NCBI GenBank assembly: GCA_003427395.1
Contig: BFEA01000286.1
Location: forward strand, 739,211 to 771,349
Direction: 5' to 3'
Source of the DNA: Chara braunii
Taxonomy: Eukaryota > Streptophyta > Charophyceae > Charales > Characeae
Length of the DNA stretch: 32,139 bases
In this document: positions 19,584-29,600 of the stretch, piece by piece
Numbering within the stretch: position 1 is the stretch's first letter
Layout of the letters: each line of letters begins with the position of its first letter
Program-made: the position numbers and the translations under genes
The notes under the pieces: model-generated
Databases searched by the model: none
What the model was told of the DNA's origin: nothing
What the model saw: only the letters and a program-made list of their open reading frames with translations

Positions 19584-19616
<33 letters not shown>

Positions 19617-19652
19617 TTTCGAATTGGAATGGCATCTTACCAATAGCCGGAT
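19405..19652. repeat. CT tracts and a duplicated 33-bp segment after POLA2
   Basis: A pure CT run (about 19411-19466) precedes TTCGAATAGGAATGGCATCT and TACCAATAGCCGGA (19471-19503). A second CT/TA run (about 19583-19617) precedes the same segment again (19619-19652, one mismatch). The unit of tract plus segment has been tandemly duplicated. It probably lies in or just past the POLA2 3' UTR. Confidence 0.85.
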
Positions 19653-21055
19653 TGGCATCAACTTGCGCCATGGCTATACGTGCATTTGTTCTTCGTCTTG
19701 TTTTTTGACTATGCAATCCTCTCTGTAGCGTTCCTCTCTGTAACGATTTTCCGAAAGGATGTCCCCAAGGATGTCCCAGAGAATGTCCCAAAGGACCCAT
19801 ACTGTTCTGGAACCCGTCGATGTTTGAACATAGACGAAATACATTGGGCATGTATACGGGCTTACACACAAGGCTACCGTCGTCCCTTGAATGGACCGCC
19901 GGGTCATTATAGCTGTATTTGGGCCGACTTCACTGACTTCCAGTGTAGGTATATAGTTATAATGACGGGGCATTCTATTCGGGTGAAGTCGGTAGGGTCG
20001 TGGTACATCGCTAGGCACTTGGCGATGATCTTCATCCAGCCATTATCTGAACCAACAAGATCTGACTGGGTCTTAATCCTACCGGACCTACCTCCAATTA
20101 CACAGAGCGGCGTTCAACGGGCCGCAAAAAGGGGATGTGGCACCTTATCCTTTGGCCTCTTGAGCAGCTCAATACAAAATTGGCTTTCACCGGGCCGAGA
20201 AATCTGCATGAAGGGGGCAAAAAGAAGAATAAAAAGAATCTGCATCAAGGACCTGTTTTTTCAAGATGCGAGGGTTCCACCTGTCTACTATATAGCAGCA
20301 CTGCTTCACCCCAGCAAGGTCCCACCTGCCCGGATTCTTTGTATCTGGCAATTTGTTCCCTTCCCCCCTCCCCCTCCCTCCTTTCTGTCTTCTGGGAAAC
20401 ATCAGTGGGTGGCCAGCTATTGGAGGTGACAAGAGCAAGCTGCAAGCTCCAAGAGTGGAACATCACCCCAGCTGTGATGTGATGGCTGCAATCAATTCGC
20501 AGCCCGTAGGCTGCGCTATACCTCGTCGTTTTGACGTAGGAACGAAAGGTCGTTGTGCAGAGACCGGTCGCCCGTTGGGTCGGAGGGTAGTTGGAAGGGG
20601 TGGGCGAAGTCGAAGAGGACCCAAAACCGGGTTGGGATGTGGTTGCTCTCAAAAAGACGAGGGTGTGGCCCATGTTTTCTTTGTTCCAATGCCCCGACTG
20701 GTCTGTGCATTAATCTGGGTTTGGGGGGGCTATCTTGACAAGGTGTATGTTTTAGGTGCATGTGGTTGGCTTCCCCCGGCCAGTGTCGATAGCATAGCAT
20801 TGTCATTGCTTTCTGCTTTCGTTTTTTTTTTCTTTATTTTTTTTTCTTTTTTCTTTATTTCTTTGTGTAACTGTAACTGTATTGTATGGGCCGATTTGCA
20901 CGATTCTTGCACGATTCTGCACACCGTAGAATCGTCGGGTAGAAGAAGTGTTGTGGTGTATATAGACGTCATAGAAGTTCCGAGACATTCTGAATATGGT
21001 GTGTTTGGTCCTGAGAGTCTGTTTTTTTTTTCTCCTCCGTTTCCCCCCCCCCTCT
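19653..21055. other. Long open frames with no recognised product
   Basis: Plus-strand frames run open for about 250 codons (to 20429) and 234 codons (20353-21057). They start at non-ATG codons, overlap each other, and end in Phe-rich or Pro-rich homopolymer translation. I recognise no domain. A short tandem GGATGTCCC motif lies at 19757-19790. Non-coding is the safer reading, though the first frame is longer than chance usually gives. Confidence 0.3.
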
Positions 21056-21190
21056 AGCAGCCTTTGAGTTACATCAACGCCTGAATGTGGATGAGTTTGT
21101 GGAGACGTGCAGAAACGGTGTTGAGTTTCCTCAACTGCACATCTCGACAAACACATCCATATTCAGGCGTTGAGGAAACTCAACGCTGCT
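21056..21190. repeat. Foldback element with ~56-bp arms
   Basis: The left arm (21056-21112) and right arm (21135-21190) are reverse complements with about nine differences; both share CAACGCCTGAAT and TTTGT. Nested inside are two short hairpins: GTTGAG-TTTC-CTCAAC in the loop, and GTTGAG-GAAA-CTCAAC within the right arm. No coding frame is present. Confidence 0.85.
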
Positions 21191-21253
21191 AGTGGGTGGG
21201 ACTTAGCCCCTGGTCTTTGGGCAGGTAGGTCTGGCGGGTCCGTTTTTGAAAGT

Positions 21254-21535
21254 GTTTTATTTGTTCTTTTTTTTGTTCCCCTCTCAATTTCACCTCGCAC
21301 TACCTACCTACCACTACAGCATCAGGGACCATGCCAACAGGACCAATCCCTGTGCCTCCCCTCAGGTGGGGGTCCCCGCCCCCACGAACAGACTCTGCTC
21401 AATGCCGATCGGGGGATCAGTGGTCTATATCTCTNGGACGGCTGGAGCNAAGCATGCCCAGGAAGGTACATGAGGCCTCCTGAATGCCAGTTGTGTGCCT
21501 TACCAACTGAGTTAGGCCNCTGGATAGTGGTTGGT
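21254..21535 (-). mobile_element. tRNA-derived SINE copy
   Basis: Reading minus, a tRNA-like head (GGCCTAACTCAGTTGGTAAG, then CTGGCATTCAGGAGG) is followed by the body and an A-rich tail. The body runs through CCTCATGTACCTTCCTGGGC, GCATTGAGCAGAGTCTGTTC and GTAGTGGTAGGTAGGTAG to GAGGTGAAATTGAGAGG. The body matches 1262-1376, and its 3' end recurs at 13.3-13.5 kb, 21.6 kb and 22.1 kb. The T-arm is replaced by body sequence. Ambiguous bases (N) occur at 21435, 21449 and 21519. Confidence 0.65.
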
Positions 21536-21543
21536 CGTCTCGN

Positions 21544-21707
21544 TTTTTTTTTTTTTTNTTTTGTTTTGTTTTTTTTTTTGTTTTTTTTTTTCCTAAGGCT
21601 ATATTCATCTCTCAATTTCACCTCACACTACCTACCTACCACTACTCCTAACTGTAGGCATACGGGAACTTCGTAGCAGCCAGAACCTTCTTCTCTCAAT
21701 TTCACGT
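21544..21707 (-). mobile_element. 5'-truncated SINE fragments with poly(A) tail
   Basis: On minus, TAGGAGTAGTGGTAGGTAGG and then GAGGTGAAATTGAGAG (about 21660-21606) run into a long A tract (T run 21544-21592, with N at 21543 and 21558). A second GTGAAATTGAGAGAAG occurs at about 21690-21707. These are the 3' ends of the family seen at 21254-21535. Confidence 0.6.
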
Positions 21708-21846
21708 TTCCAAAAAAATAAAAATAAACAAAATTGTTGTTTTTTTTGGTTCTTTTTGGTGTCTGGCCGTTACCTAGCCCGCGTGACGGAACGCGAGCAA
21801 CGTCCCTGCTCACAGCAGGTGCAACAGACGAAAAATATGGTGGTGC

Positions 21847-21967
21847 ATCTTCCCTGGTTCTAACGAAAGATTCGTTCTCATTTTGCACGTTTGCTTAGTA
21901 GTGGAGNATCTTCCCTGGTTCTAACGAAAGATTCGTTCTCATTTTGCACGTTTGCTTAGTAGTGGAG
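21847..21967. repeat. Exact 60-bp tandem duplication split by an N
   Basis: Positions 21847-21906 and 21908-21967 are identical, beginning ATCTTCCCTGGTTCTAACGA, with one N between. An assembly join is as likely as a real duplication. Confidence 0.9.
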
Positions 21968-22085
21968 GGAGGCCCAGACTGCATGCATTTGGATGCTATT
22001 TAGACCCCATACATTCATAATGTTGGACTCGTTTGCACCTGGGTCAGAAAGATAACAAATGCATGTGGTTTTGTGCAGCGGAGTG

Positions 22086-22125
22086 AGGCCTACCTACCAC
22101 CATCCTTAAAGCTTATACAGGGGAC
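22086..22125 (-). mobile_element. SINE 3'-body fragment
   Basis: GGCCTACCTACCACCATCCT and then TAAAGCTTATACAGGGGACGCC on plus is a short diverged match to CTACCTACCACTACTCCTAA and CCTATACATGGGACCCC at 13.5 kb. Confidence 0.45.
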
Positions 22126-22264
22126 GCCGGCGAATATAGCTTAGCTCTACCTTAGTTCTACCCTCCCGTTTTTCACCCCCCTCTTTTCTGAAATCCTTCA
22201 ATTAGACTACTGTTAACGACTAGTTTGTTAGGTCTGTAGGACTGGCTGAAGAATTCGTTAGCAT

Positions 22265-22493
22265 ATATAGGCTAGACATGGTTTCTGCTGTAGGAACACA
22301 GAAGCTAACTCCGGGTTGGATTGTGAGGTCCCCGGCCTCCTATGCGAATATAGGCTAGACATGGTTTCTGCTGTAGGAACACAGAAGCTAACTCCGGGTT
22401 GGATTGTGAGGTCTGTAAGACTAGCGTATAACCGGCTGATGCTGCCGGGATAACTCCGGGTTGGATTGTGAGGTCCCCGGCCTCCTATGCGAA
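22265..22493. repeat. 83-bp tandem repeat, two copies plus a partial third
   Basis: ATATAGGCTAGACATGGTTT through TTGGATTGTGAGGTC is at 22265 and 22348. The second half (AACTCCGGGTTGGATTGTGA, CCCCGGCCTCCTATGCGAAT) recurs at 22452-22493. Copies are virtually identical, so the expansion is recent or is an assembly artefact. Confidence 0.85.
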
Positions 22494-22779
22494 TGTGATT
22501 TGGAATATAATGCAAAAAAAAAAAAAAAAGAATATAGCTTAGCTTTGTTGTCTCCCTTCAGCCATCAGAGGGAATGCATCTTGCGCCCTCCTTCCCGGGA
22601 GGCCCTGTACGCCTGGTTTTCCTCCTCTTTTTTTGTTTCTTTACCGCAGGTGGCATGCCTGACGAATTGAGCTGCGCCACTAGATCTGCTGTGAGGTATC
22701 ATAAGTGGGCGGCCCTAAGTATTGCACACTCATTTTATCCTGCTCATCATGTTTCTGGATTCGAACTTGGGTCTGTAAG

Positions 22780-22960
22780 CCTCGGTCCTGCACCCCATCA
22801 CTGCTACCAGATTTGCGGTGACAATACGGGCTGCGGGCCAGCGTCCTCGCGGTATGTCAGTTGGTGGGGAGCTGCACCTGCTGGAAAATGGATCCAGTGT
22901 CCCTTTCCGCAAAATGTACAAACTCTTACAGGGGGTAGAACGCAAAGTAAGATAAGCGAT
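22780..22960 (-). mobile_element. LINE 3'-end copy, diverged
   Basis: TTGGTGGGGAGCTGCACCTG, CTGGAAAATGGATCCAGTGT and CCCT (22861-22905) match the LINE 3' region at 31681-31730 in reverse complement. Sequence toward 22780 (CACTGCTACCAG) may belong to the same element. No clean tail can be assigned. Confidence 0.45.
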
Positions 22961-23699
22961 TGAGGTGCTCGTTAGACACTCCTCGGGCATGTAAATCCCG
23001 CGAGGAATTCATCGTTCCACTTAACCTCGGGGAAGAAATTGAAAAAAAAGTTGAAAACATTTCCCCGGGGATTCCTTGGGGATTCTTCGTGCTACAGCCA
23101 TTTCAACGCGTTCCCCAAGGGGCCTCCCGAGGTCCCTCGGAGGTCGAGCATCCGGAAGAATCGGGGCGTCGACAGCAGCTCTCTCTCGACGACAATTTTC
23201 AAACTCAGCTGGTCCATTGCTGTTCCTGGCGGCCTGTTGACGGACATCTTCGGTCGGCAACGTTCGGTGTCATGGAATTGTCCGCCAACGGTCACTGTTG
23301 CCGTGGCCTGCTGGCCTCCACGAAGGGGCTCTCTTGCGTCGGTTCCCTTGGCCCCGAGCGGGAAGGCGCCCAATGGTCGGCAGATTCGAATACTTCAGCC
23401 GGCCCCCGCTCTCCCGATTGCGCAGTGTCTTCCACGACGGAATACGTTACCCTTCGTTTGTCGATATCTGCGATCGGTCGTTTGCACCACTGTTCCTCGT
23501 CGTGTCCTGGACGTCCACCGTTGTCTTTCTAGCTGCTGCCGTCGTCCACGTGCCTTCCATGGCCGACGTCTTTCGGAGGCTGCCGCTGCTGGTGCTGGTC
23601 GTCCTCTTGCTCCTCGTTTTAGTCGTCTTCCACATGTGCATCCTCGGTAACGTTTCGCGACGTGTACGCAGAAGACGCCCTTTGAAGAAGGACGTCACG
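22961..23699. other. Sequence upstream of the Myb/SANT pseudogene, no product recognised
   Basis: Several plus frames overlap here, including a 190-codon one (22960-23532) and the N-terminal extension of the next frame. That extension contains a Leu/Val-rich run (LPLLVLVVLLLLVLVVF at about 23580-23630) from pyrimidine-rich DNA. The frames start at non-ATG codons and lack known domains. It may be the promoter or 5' leader of the gene that follows. Confidence 0.35.
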
Positions 23700-25425
23700 A
23701 TGGAGGGGCGCCAGGCGATCTGCAGGTCTGCAGGGGAGCAGGGTGGTGGCCAGCGGGCTGGGCAAAGCCCGTTGAGGAGTTCAAGGTCGTCGAAGCGGTC
23801 TGGGTACGCTCAAGTACCACCGCACTTGCAACCTCTGCCTGATACGTCCGACGAGGAGGCGGATGAGACATGGTCACAGACCGTGCCGTTGGGAAGTGGG
23901 TCCACCCAGGAGTGGGCGGCTACAGAGCTGTGCGGAAGCCGCGACGGTGCGTATCGGCAGTCCTACACCGAACTCCTCCAGCAGGGGCTCACCGAAGACG
24001 AAGGCGATGGCGGCGTGAATCTGTCGTTCAAGCTCTGTAGCGGGAGGTCGTCGGCCACCTCGCGAACGGTCGTCGTGTGTCCCCACCCCGATGACGACGA
24101 CAGGCAAGTGACGGCTGTTGTGCGATCATCGAAGTCTCCAACGCCGGTTTGGGAGGCGTCGGGGAAAAACAAGGATCCTCCGCAGCAGCAATTCCGGTTG
24201 CCGTCTGTGTCGACGAGTGCCTCCGCTCACCCCAGTGGATGCAGTCTTCGTCTCCTCTGTTTGCCGGTTCGAGTGCGGCCCACCGTCGTGGCGAATGCGG
24301 GGAGATGGATTCTGGCTTCACCAATATTGGTGACGACCGGGACGGGAGGGCGGTGTGGGCAGAACACCGACGGGAGCTCCGGTCGGGGTGCGAAGAATCC
24401 ATAACTCAGGGGGTGCAGTGACTGCGTGTGGGGGAGCACGGATAGGAAAAGGAGGCACCAGTTCTGGACGCGGACGATCACAACGACGACGACAACGACG
24501 GAGAAGGTGGGGAGGAGGACGAAGGTTACGTTTCGCCGTTCAGGCAAAACAACATGGGAGGTAGGGGCGTGAAGACGAAGGCGTCTGCCCGCAATGGTCG
24601 TCGAGGGAAAAAAGCGGCGGTAAAGGGGAGCGATGCCGACGGGGACGGTGATGCGGAAGGAGGTCGACACTTCTGGTCCGTCAACCACATTTTAGCCCTC
24701 ATCAGGGCTAAACGTGATCAAGATGCACATCTCCAGGGGATGGGTCACGCCTACGTTCGGATCAAGCCACGAGAATGGAAGTGATTAGATGTGGCGCAGA
24801 GGTTGAAGAAGGTGGGTGTCGACAGAGACGCAGATAAGTGCGGGAAGAAGTGGGACAATTTGATGTAGCAGTTCATGGCTTGTTCGAGAAACGAAACTTC
24901 TTCCAATGGTCGGCGAAGGAGAGGACGTCCAAGGGCTTCAATTTGAACATGGATTGTGCGATTTACGACGAGATACTGGGGTCGACCGCCAAGAACCACA
25001 CCATACACCCGAAGAACGTCGTTGACACGGGTGCTTCAGGTGGTGTGCGTCTGCCTTTTGCCTCTTCTATGGATCTTGAATCTGTGGGCGATGGGGACGC
25101 TGGTGCAGGGCACGACGACGACGATGACGGGTCGACTAAAGGTTCTTCTCAGACGACGGATAGCCCCGACGGTTTCGGCAAGAGGAAGAGCACGAGGCAG
25201 CAAATTTTCGAAGCGATGACAGAATGCTTGGAAAAGCACAGACCGTTAATGGCGTCGACGATGAAGAGCGCCAACAAGCGTCAGTGCTCCATCCAAATCC
25301 AGCAGTGCGAAGCGTTGGAAGCGGAGGTTGAAGTGCAAAAAAAACACTATTCAGCGTCGGACGAAGTCAACAAACTGATGTGCCATGCTCTGTTGGAGAT
25401 AGCGAAGGCCATTCGTGAGCGTTAG
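23700..25425 (+). pseudogene. Myb/SANT-like (trihelix-type) DNA-binding protein, broken
   Basis: The first ATG at 23700 begins MEGRQAICRSAGEQGGG. The frame passes SYTELLQQGLTEDEGDGGVN and stops at 24404. Homology resumes one frame over: an acidic linker (DDHNDDDNDGEGGEEDEG), a basic patch, then the DNA-binding domain. The latter holds RHFWSVNHILALIRAKRDQD, REWK (TGA 24782) and VAQRLKKVGVDRDADKCGKK with WDNLM (TAG 24866), a tri-tryptophan-like pattern. A second shift near 24870 leads to HGLFEKRNFFQWSAKERTSK and a C-terminal helical tail (KRKSTRQQIFEAMTECLEK) ending at the TAG at 25423. In all there are three in-frame stops (24443, 24782, 24866) and two shifts, each equal to one lost base. I associate this architecture with expanded charophyte families. 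It could be a host factor or the Myb-like partner protein of a PIF/Harbinger transposon; no transposase is visible. Confidence 0.75.
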
Positions 25426-25639
25426 AGTTGGTGTCGCCCTCGTTGTGCGCATTGTGGCTTCCATGGATGTGGATGGCGCGAAAGTGTGAGCCTTTCCGTC
25501 GTCGTTGTGGTCGTGTTCGGACCGTCGTCGATGCGCTGGGTCTCGATTGACCCTCGTGGCGACGAAAGTGGGTGGTGATGTGATTGGGTCAATGACTCCT
25601 CGTGTGTACATTGACGTTTTCTTTTTTGTTTGTCGTAGA

Positions 25640-26619
25640 CTGCTCTCAGTTGGTGGGACGGAGAATTCCGTCATTGTAGGATTTAAATTATGGGATGACA
25701 CCTACCGCCAGTTGGTCGCTTTATTAGACAACAGTCCTACCTTGAAAACGGTGCTTGTTCATGGCCTACCCCAGGGGACAGACTGGCCGGAAATATGCCA
25801 ACGGCTGCTTACCATTGTGTTACACCGCTTTCACCCCCCACGGGACGATAGCACAGAAAAGGAAGACCAGGGACATACGGAGGGAGGAGACGGGGGGAGA
25901 CAGCAAATTAGCAACACAAATCACAAGGGGCGGGGGCGGATATCAGGGGCAACCAGATACTAATCCCGGAACCGGATTTCCAAAAAGCTACACAGTGTTA
26001 GGAACTCCAACAGGAGATAGGCACGGACACGGAACGACGAGGAAATAAGAAGGAACCGGAAGCAATTTCCACTCGACCGCCCGACCCGCTAGAAGACGAG
26101 ATCACGAGTAAAAGGCAAAAACTCAGACGCCTACTGGAAAAAGGACACAACCCACCACAACTGCGTTCAGACACACATCTGATGATTCCCGTTCGATAGA
26201 AGGATGGGATTTGGGAGATTGGCCTCTAAGAGCCCCCCCAAGCCAAATATGGGAAAATGACTCTGAAAGGTTGGTATGACATTATCCCTGCTGGGCCGGG
26301 GATGGATAGACTGCATGAAACTCTCATGAGGGGTTTCATTGAAAGAGAATACCAACCGGGAGCGCTGACCACCTGGAACAACACCTGGGGCACAAACAAG
26401 ATCTCACGCAAAGAGATCTTCATTCTTTTTGAGCCCTCAAAAGAGGCAGGCCTCAAATGGCTCGCACACAATGCACTCCTAGATACCCAACTGCAAAAAC
26501 TCAAAGGGAATGACACATGGTCGGAATCAGACATACGGGCCGTGCTTCTCAGAGCTATCAAGACGGGACGCTGGAAGGGGACGGATGACTGGACCTCGGC
26601 TTACTGGAAAAACCTTTAA
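25640..26619 (+). pseudogene. LINE ORF1-like region, frameshifted
   Basis: A frame up to 25963 reads KLWDDTYRQLVALLDNSPTL and LKTVLVHGLPQGTDWPEICQ. A charged middle part follows in another frame (RGNKKEPEAISTRPPDPLED). The last part (26257-26619) is one frame, from MTLKGWYDIIPAGPGMDRLH to WSESDIRAVLLRAIKTGRWK, ending DDWTSAYWKNL just before ORF2. I see no CCHC knuckle or RRM motif. ORF1 identity is inferred from position. Several shifts separate the parts. Confidence 0.5.
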
Positions 26620-26664
26620 AAAAAGAAACAACGATAATCTCAAGGAAACTAAAATGAAACAAAA

Positions 26665-29600
26665 ATGAACCATATCGAAGCAATTTATGGGAAGAATAAG
26701 GAATGGAGCAAAGGAAAACGACAAGCAGACCTGGACCTACGGTCATTGAATGTAAATGGGCTGGTCACTATCAACCCCCGGAAGAAACAAACAATATGGG
26801 AACAACTAAAGGGGGTAGAAGGTAGAGAGTGACCAGATGTGACATGTGTACAGGAAATTCACTTAATGAATACGCCAGATCACAACCATGCACATAAGGA
26901 GATATGGCCGTACCAAGCCTTTCCGGCCCATTCCCCGAGAGCCGGTAGCGCCGGAGTGGCCATCTGGCTCCTGCCAGAATCGAGAGCAGAACCGGTCTAT
27001 TGGGTGGCGGACCAGGAAGATGGCAGGTGGGTGTTTATCGTGGCCATGCTAGAAGTGGAACTCATCTCTATCCTCTGTGTCTATGGCCCGAATGATATGG
27101 GTAGTAGGAGGAATTTCTTTGAGTCTATCCGAGCTCACATTCTAAATGGGGTCCCACTCATTATTGCAGGGGACTTCAACGCAGCCCCGGAAAAAGGGAT
27201 GGATAGATGGAGAATACCCGACCCCCCCCCCCCCCCCCCTGTTGGCATGGATGAACAAATAATCAGCTACTTGTGCGCTTCGTTGAACCTTTTCGATTCC
27301 TTCCGAAGGACCTTCCCAACACGGAAAACGTTCTCATGCTTTCGTAAGGGTGCAATACACAGAGCCACAAAATCATGCATCGAGCTTATCTTACTGTCCG
27401 AAGAACTGGAAAGGGCCCTTCAAGTGGCAGAGATCTTTCCACGGAGCCCCTTTCCGGGCTAGGATCACGCAATGTGTGTGGTTATAATGTATTTCCGCAA
27501 AAAAACGGACCAAGGGTCCGGATTCTACAAACTAAATACCTCTCTACTCGCACAGGATAACTTCCAACAATATCTTGAAGATGTCTGGACGTACTGGAGA
27601 TCCCACCGTGAGAACTTCCAAGACGACATTCTGTGGTTTAATAACGGACTGACCTTTTTGGCCAGAAAATGCAAAGAATTCTCAAAACTACAGGCAACTC
27701 ACCGTTACCAACAGGAAATGACGCTGCAATACCAATTGGAACAGCTACGTTCTCAGGATGAAAATCAGGAACTGCAAGACGTGGAGGGACAACTCCTGGA
27801 ACAAATCCAAGAATTGGAAGACCAACTGATAGGCTACATTGAAAGGCGGTGTCAGGGGACACGCATACGTGGTCGTCACAGAATGGAAGGAGCCATGGGC
27901 ACAATTTTTTTTGCTATGGCCAAAGCGAGGGCGGGACGAACCACCATAGAAGCACTAAATCAAGACCACACAACAACATCAACCACAACACCACATTGCA
28001 TGCAAATAGCTCGATCCTTTTTCCAAGACTTGTTCAGCTCTCACTGCTCCCACCAACCATGGGACCAAAGAAGCAAGAGGAGATTGAGGAGTTCCTACAA
28101 CCCCTCCAACAACAACTCACAGAGGAACAACAAGAATTCATGGAATTACCTCTTACAAGGGAGGAGATCTGGACTGCGTTAATGCAAATGGAAGAGGAGA
28201 AGACCCCGGGAGTAGATGGACTCCCAAAAGAATTCTGGGAATCCCAGTGGAGCCATCTCTCCCAAGACCTGATGGACTATTATCACGCAGTCTGGAACAC
28301 AGGACATATGGGGGAGTTTGTCAGACAAGGAATACTCACTCTGTTATACAAAAAGGGGGACCCAATGAACATCAGAAACTACCGCCCTATTGCTCTCCTA
28401 ACGGTGGTGTATAAACTATAGCAAAAGCTTTAGCTAACCGAATGATAAATGTAATGGAGGATATCATTCATCCCTCTCATATAGTCTTCATCAAAGGAAG
28501 GAAAATCCAGGATAATATCCTTGTGGTAAATGAGATAATCAAGCTTTCTCGACAGTTCAAACATAATGCAACCATTATCTTTATAAACTTTGAGAAAGCA
28601 TACGACCACGTGGACTGGTTCTTCCTCGATAAATGTTTAGAGAAACTAAACTTTGGACCCCATTTCTGAAGGTGGATTGGAATCCTCCACCAAAACGCCA
28701 CCGTTCGAGTACAAATAAACGGTTCATTAGCCCAAGAGATCTGCCACCAAAGATCGGTGCGACAAGGGGATCCAATTGCACCCTTCCTATTTGTGATAAT
28801 GGTTGAGGCATTGACGGCGAACTTGAGAGCCCACAAAAAAATACAAAAGATCAAGATAGCCTCAATCCCGGAGGAAGCGGTGCCTGTTTGCTCCCTGTTT
28901 GCGGACGATCTGACACTAATGGTCGAGGCATCGACAAAAAACCTTATAGAAATTAAGGCATTAATTGATAGATTCTGCAACCTCTCGGACATGAATGTCA
29001 ACTGGGGTAACAAGACGCTGGGCTGGTGGGTCCACTACCAAGGGGGAAGACCCCCAGACAACCCACAAATCAAATGGGTGCCCCTGAAGACCTCGATCAG
29101 AGTGCTGGGGGTATCCATGTCAGCAGAAGGGAAGCCTACAACCAACGACGAGTGGATCATCAATCCGGTGATTAGAAAGTTAACCTAGTGGAAGGACAAA
29201 CATACTTCACTGTTTGGCCGATCACTGGTCATAAACAATGTGATCTTGGCAGCCTTGTGGTACCGGTCGGCCCTATGGGCACTCAGTAAAAAGGGTCTAA
29301 GCTCCCTGCGGCGACAAGTGGTGGCCTACTTATGGAGGGGAATCATGAGTGTCAGAATGCCATCAGCCGGGTGGCCTGGCAATCAGTGATTCAACCAAAA
29401 TCCAAAGAAGGGCAGGGCATCATAGACCCGGGCACCCAAGTGATGGCTCTGGCAATCCAATGGATAAAGTCCCTCCTCCTAAACCCGCAAGCTCCATGGC
29501 GAGCCCTGGCGCTGGAACAAATTGCAAGATTGGCCCCAACTGTCCCAGCCGGAACAGACCCCACAATGTGGATCGAAGACCGTTACTGGCCTATCCCTCG

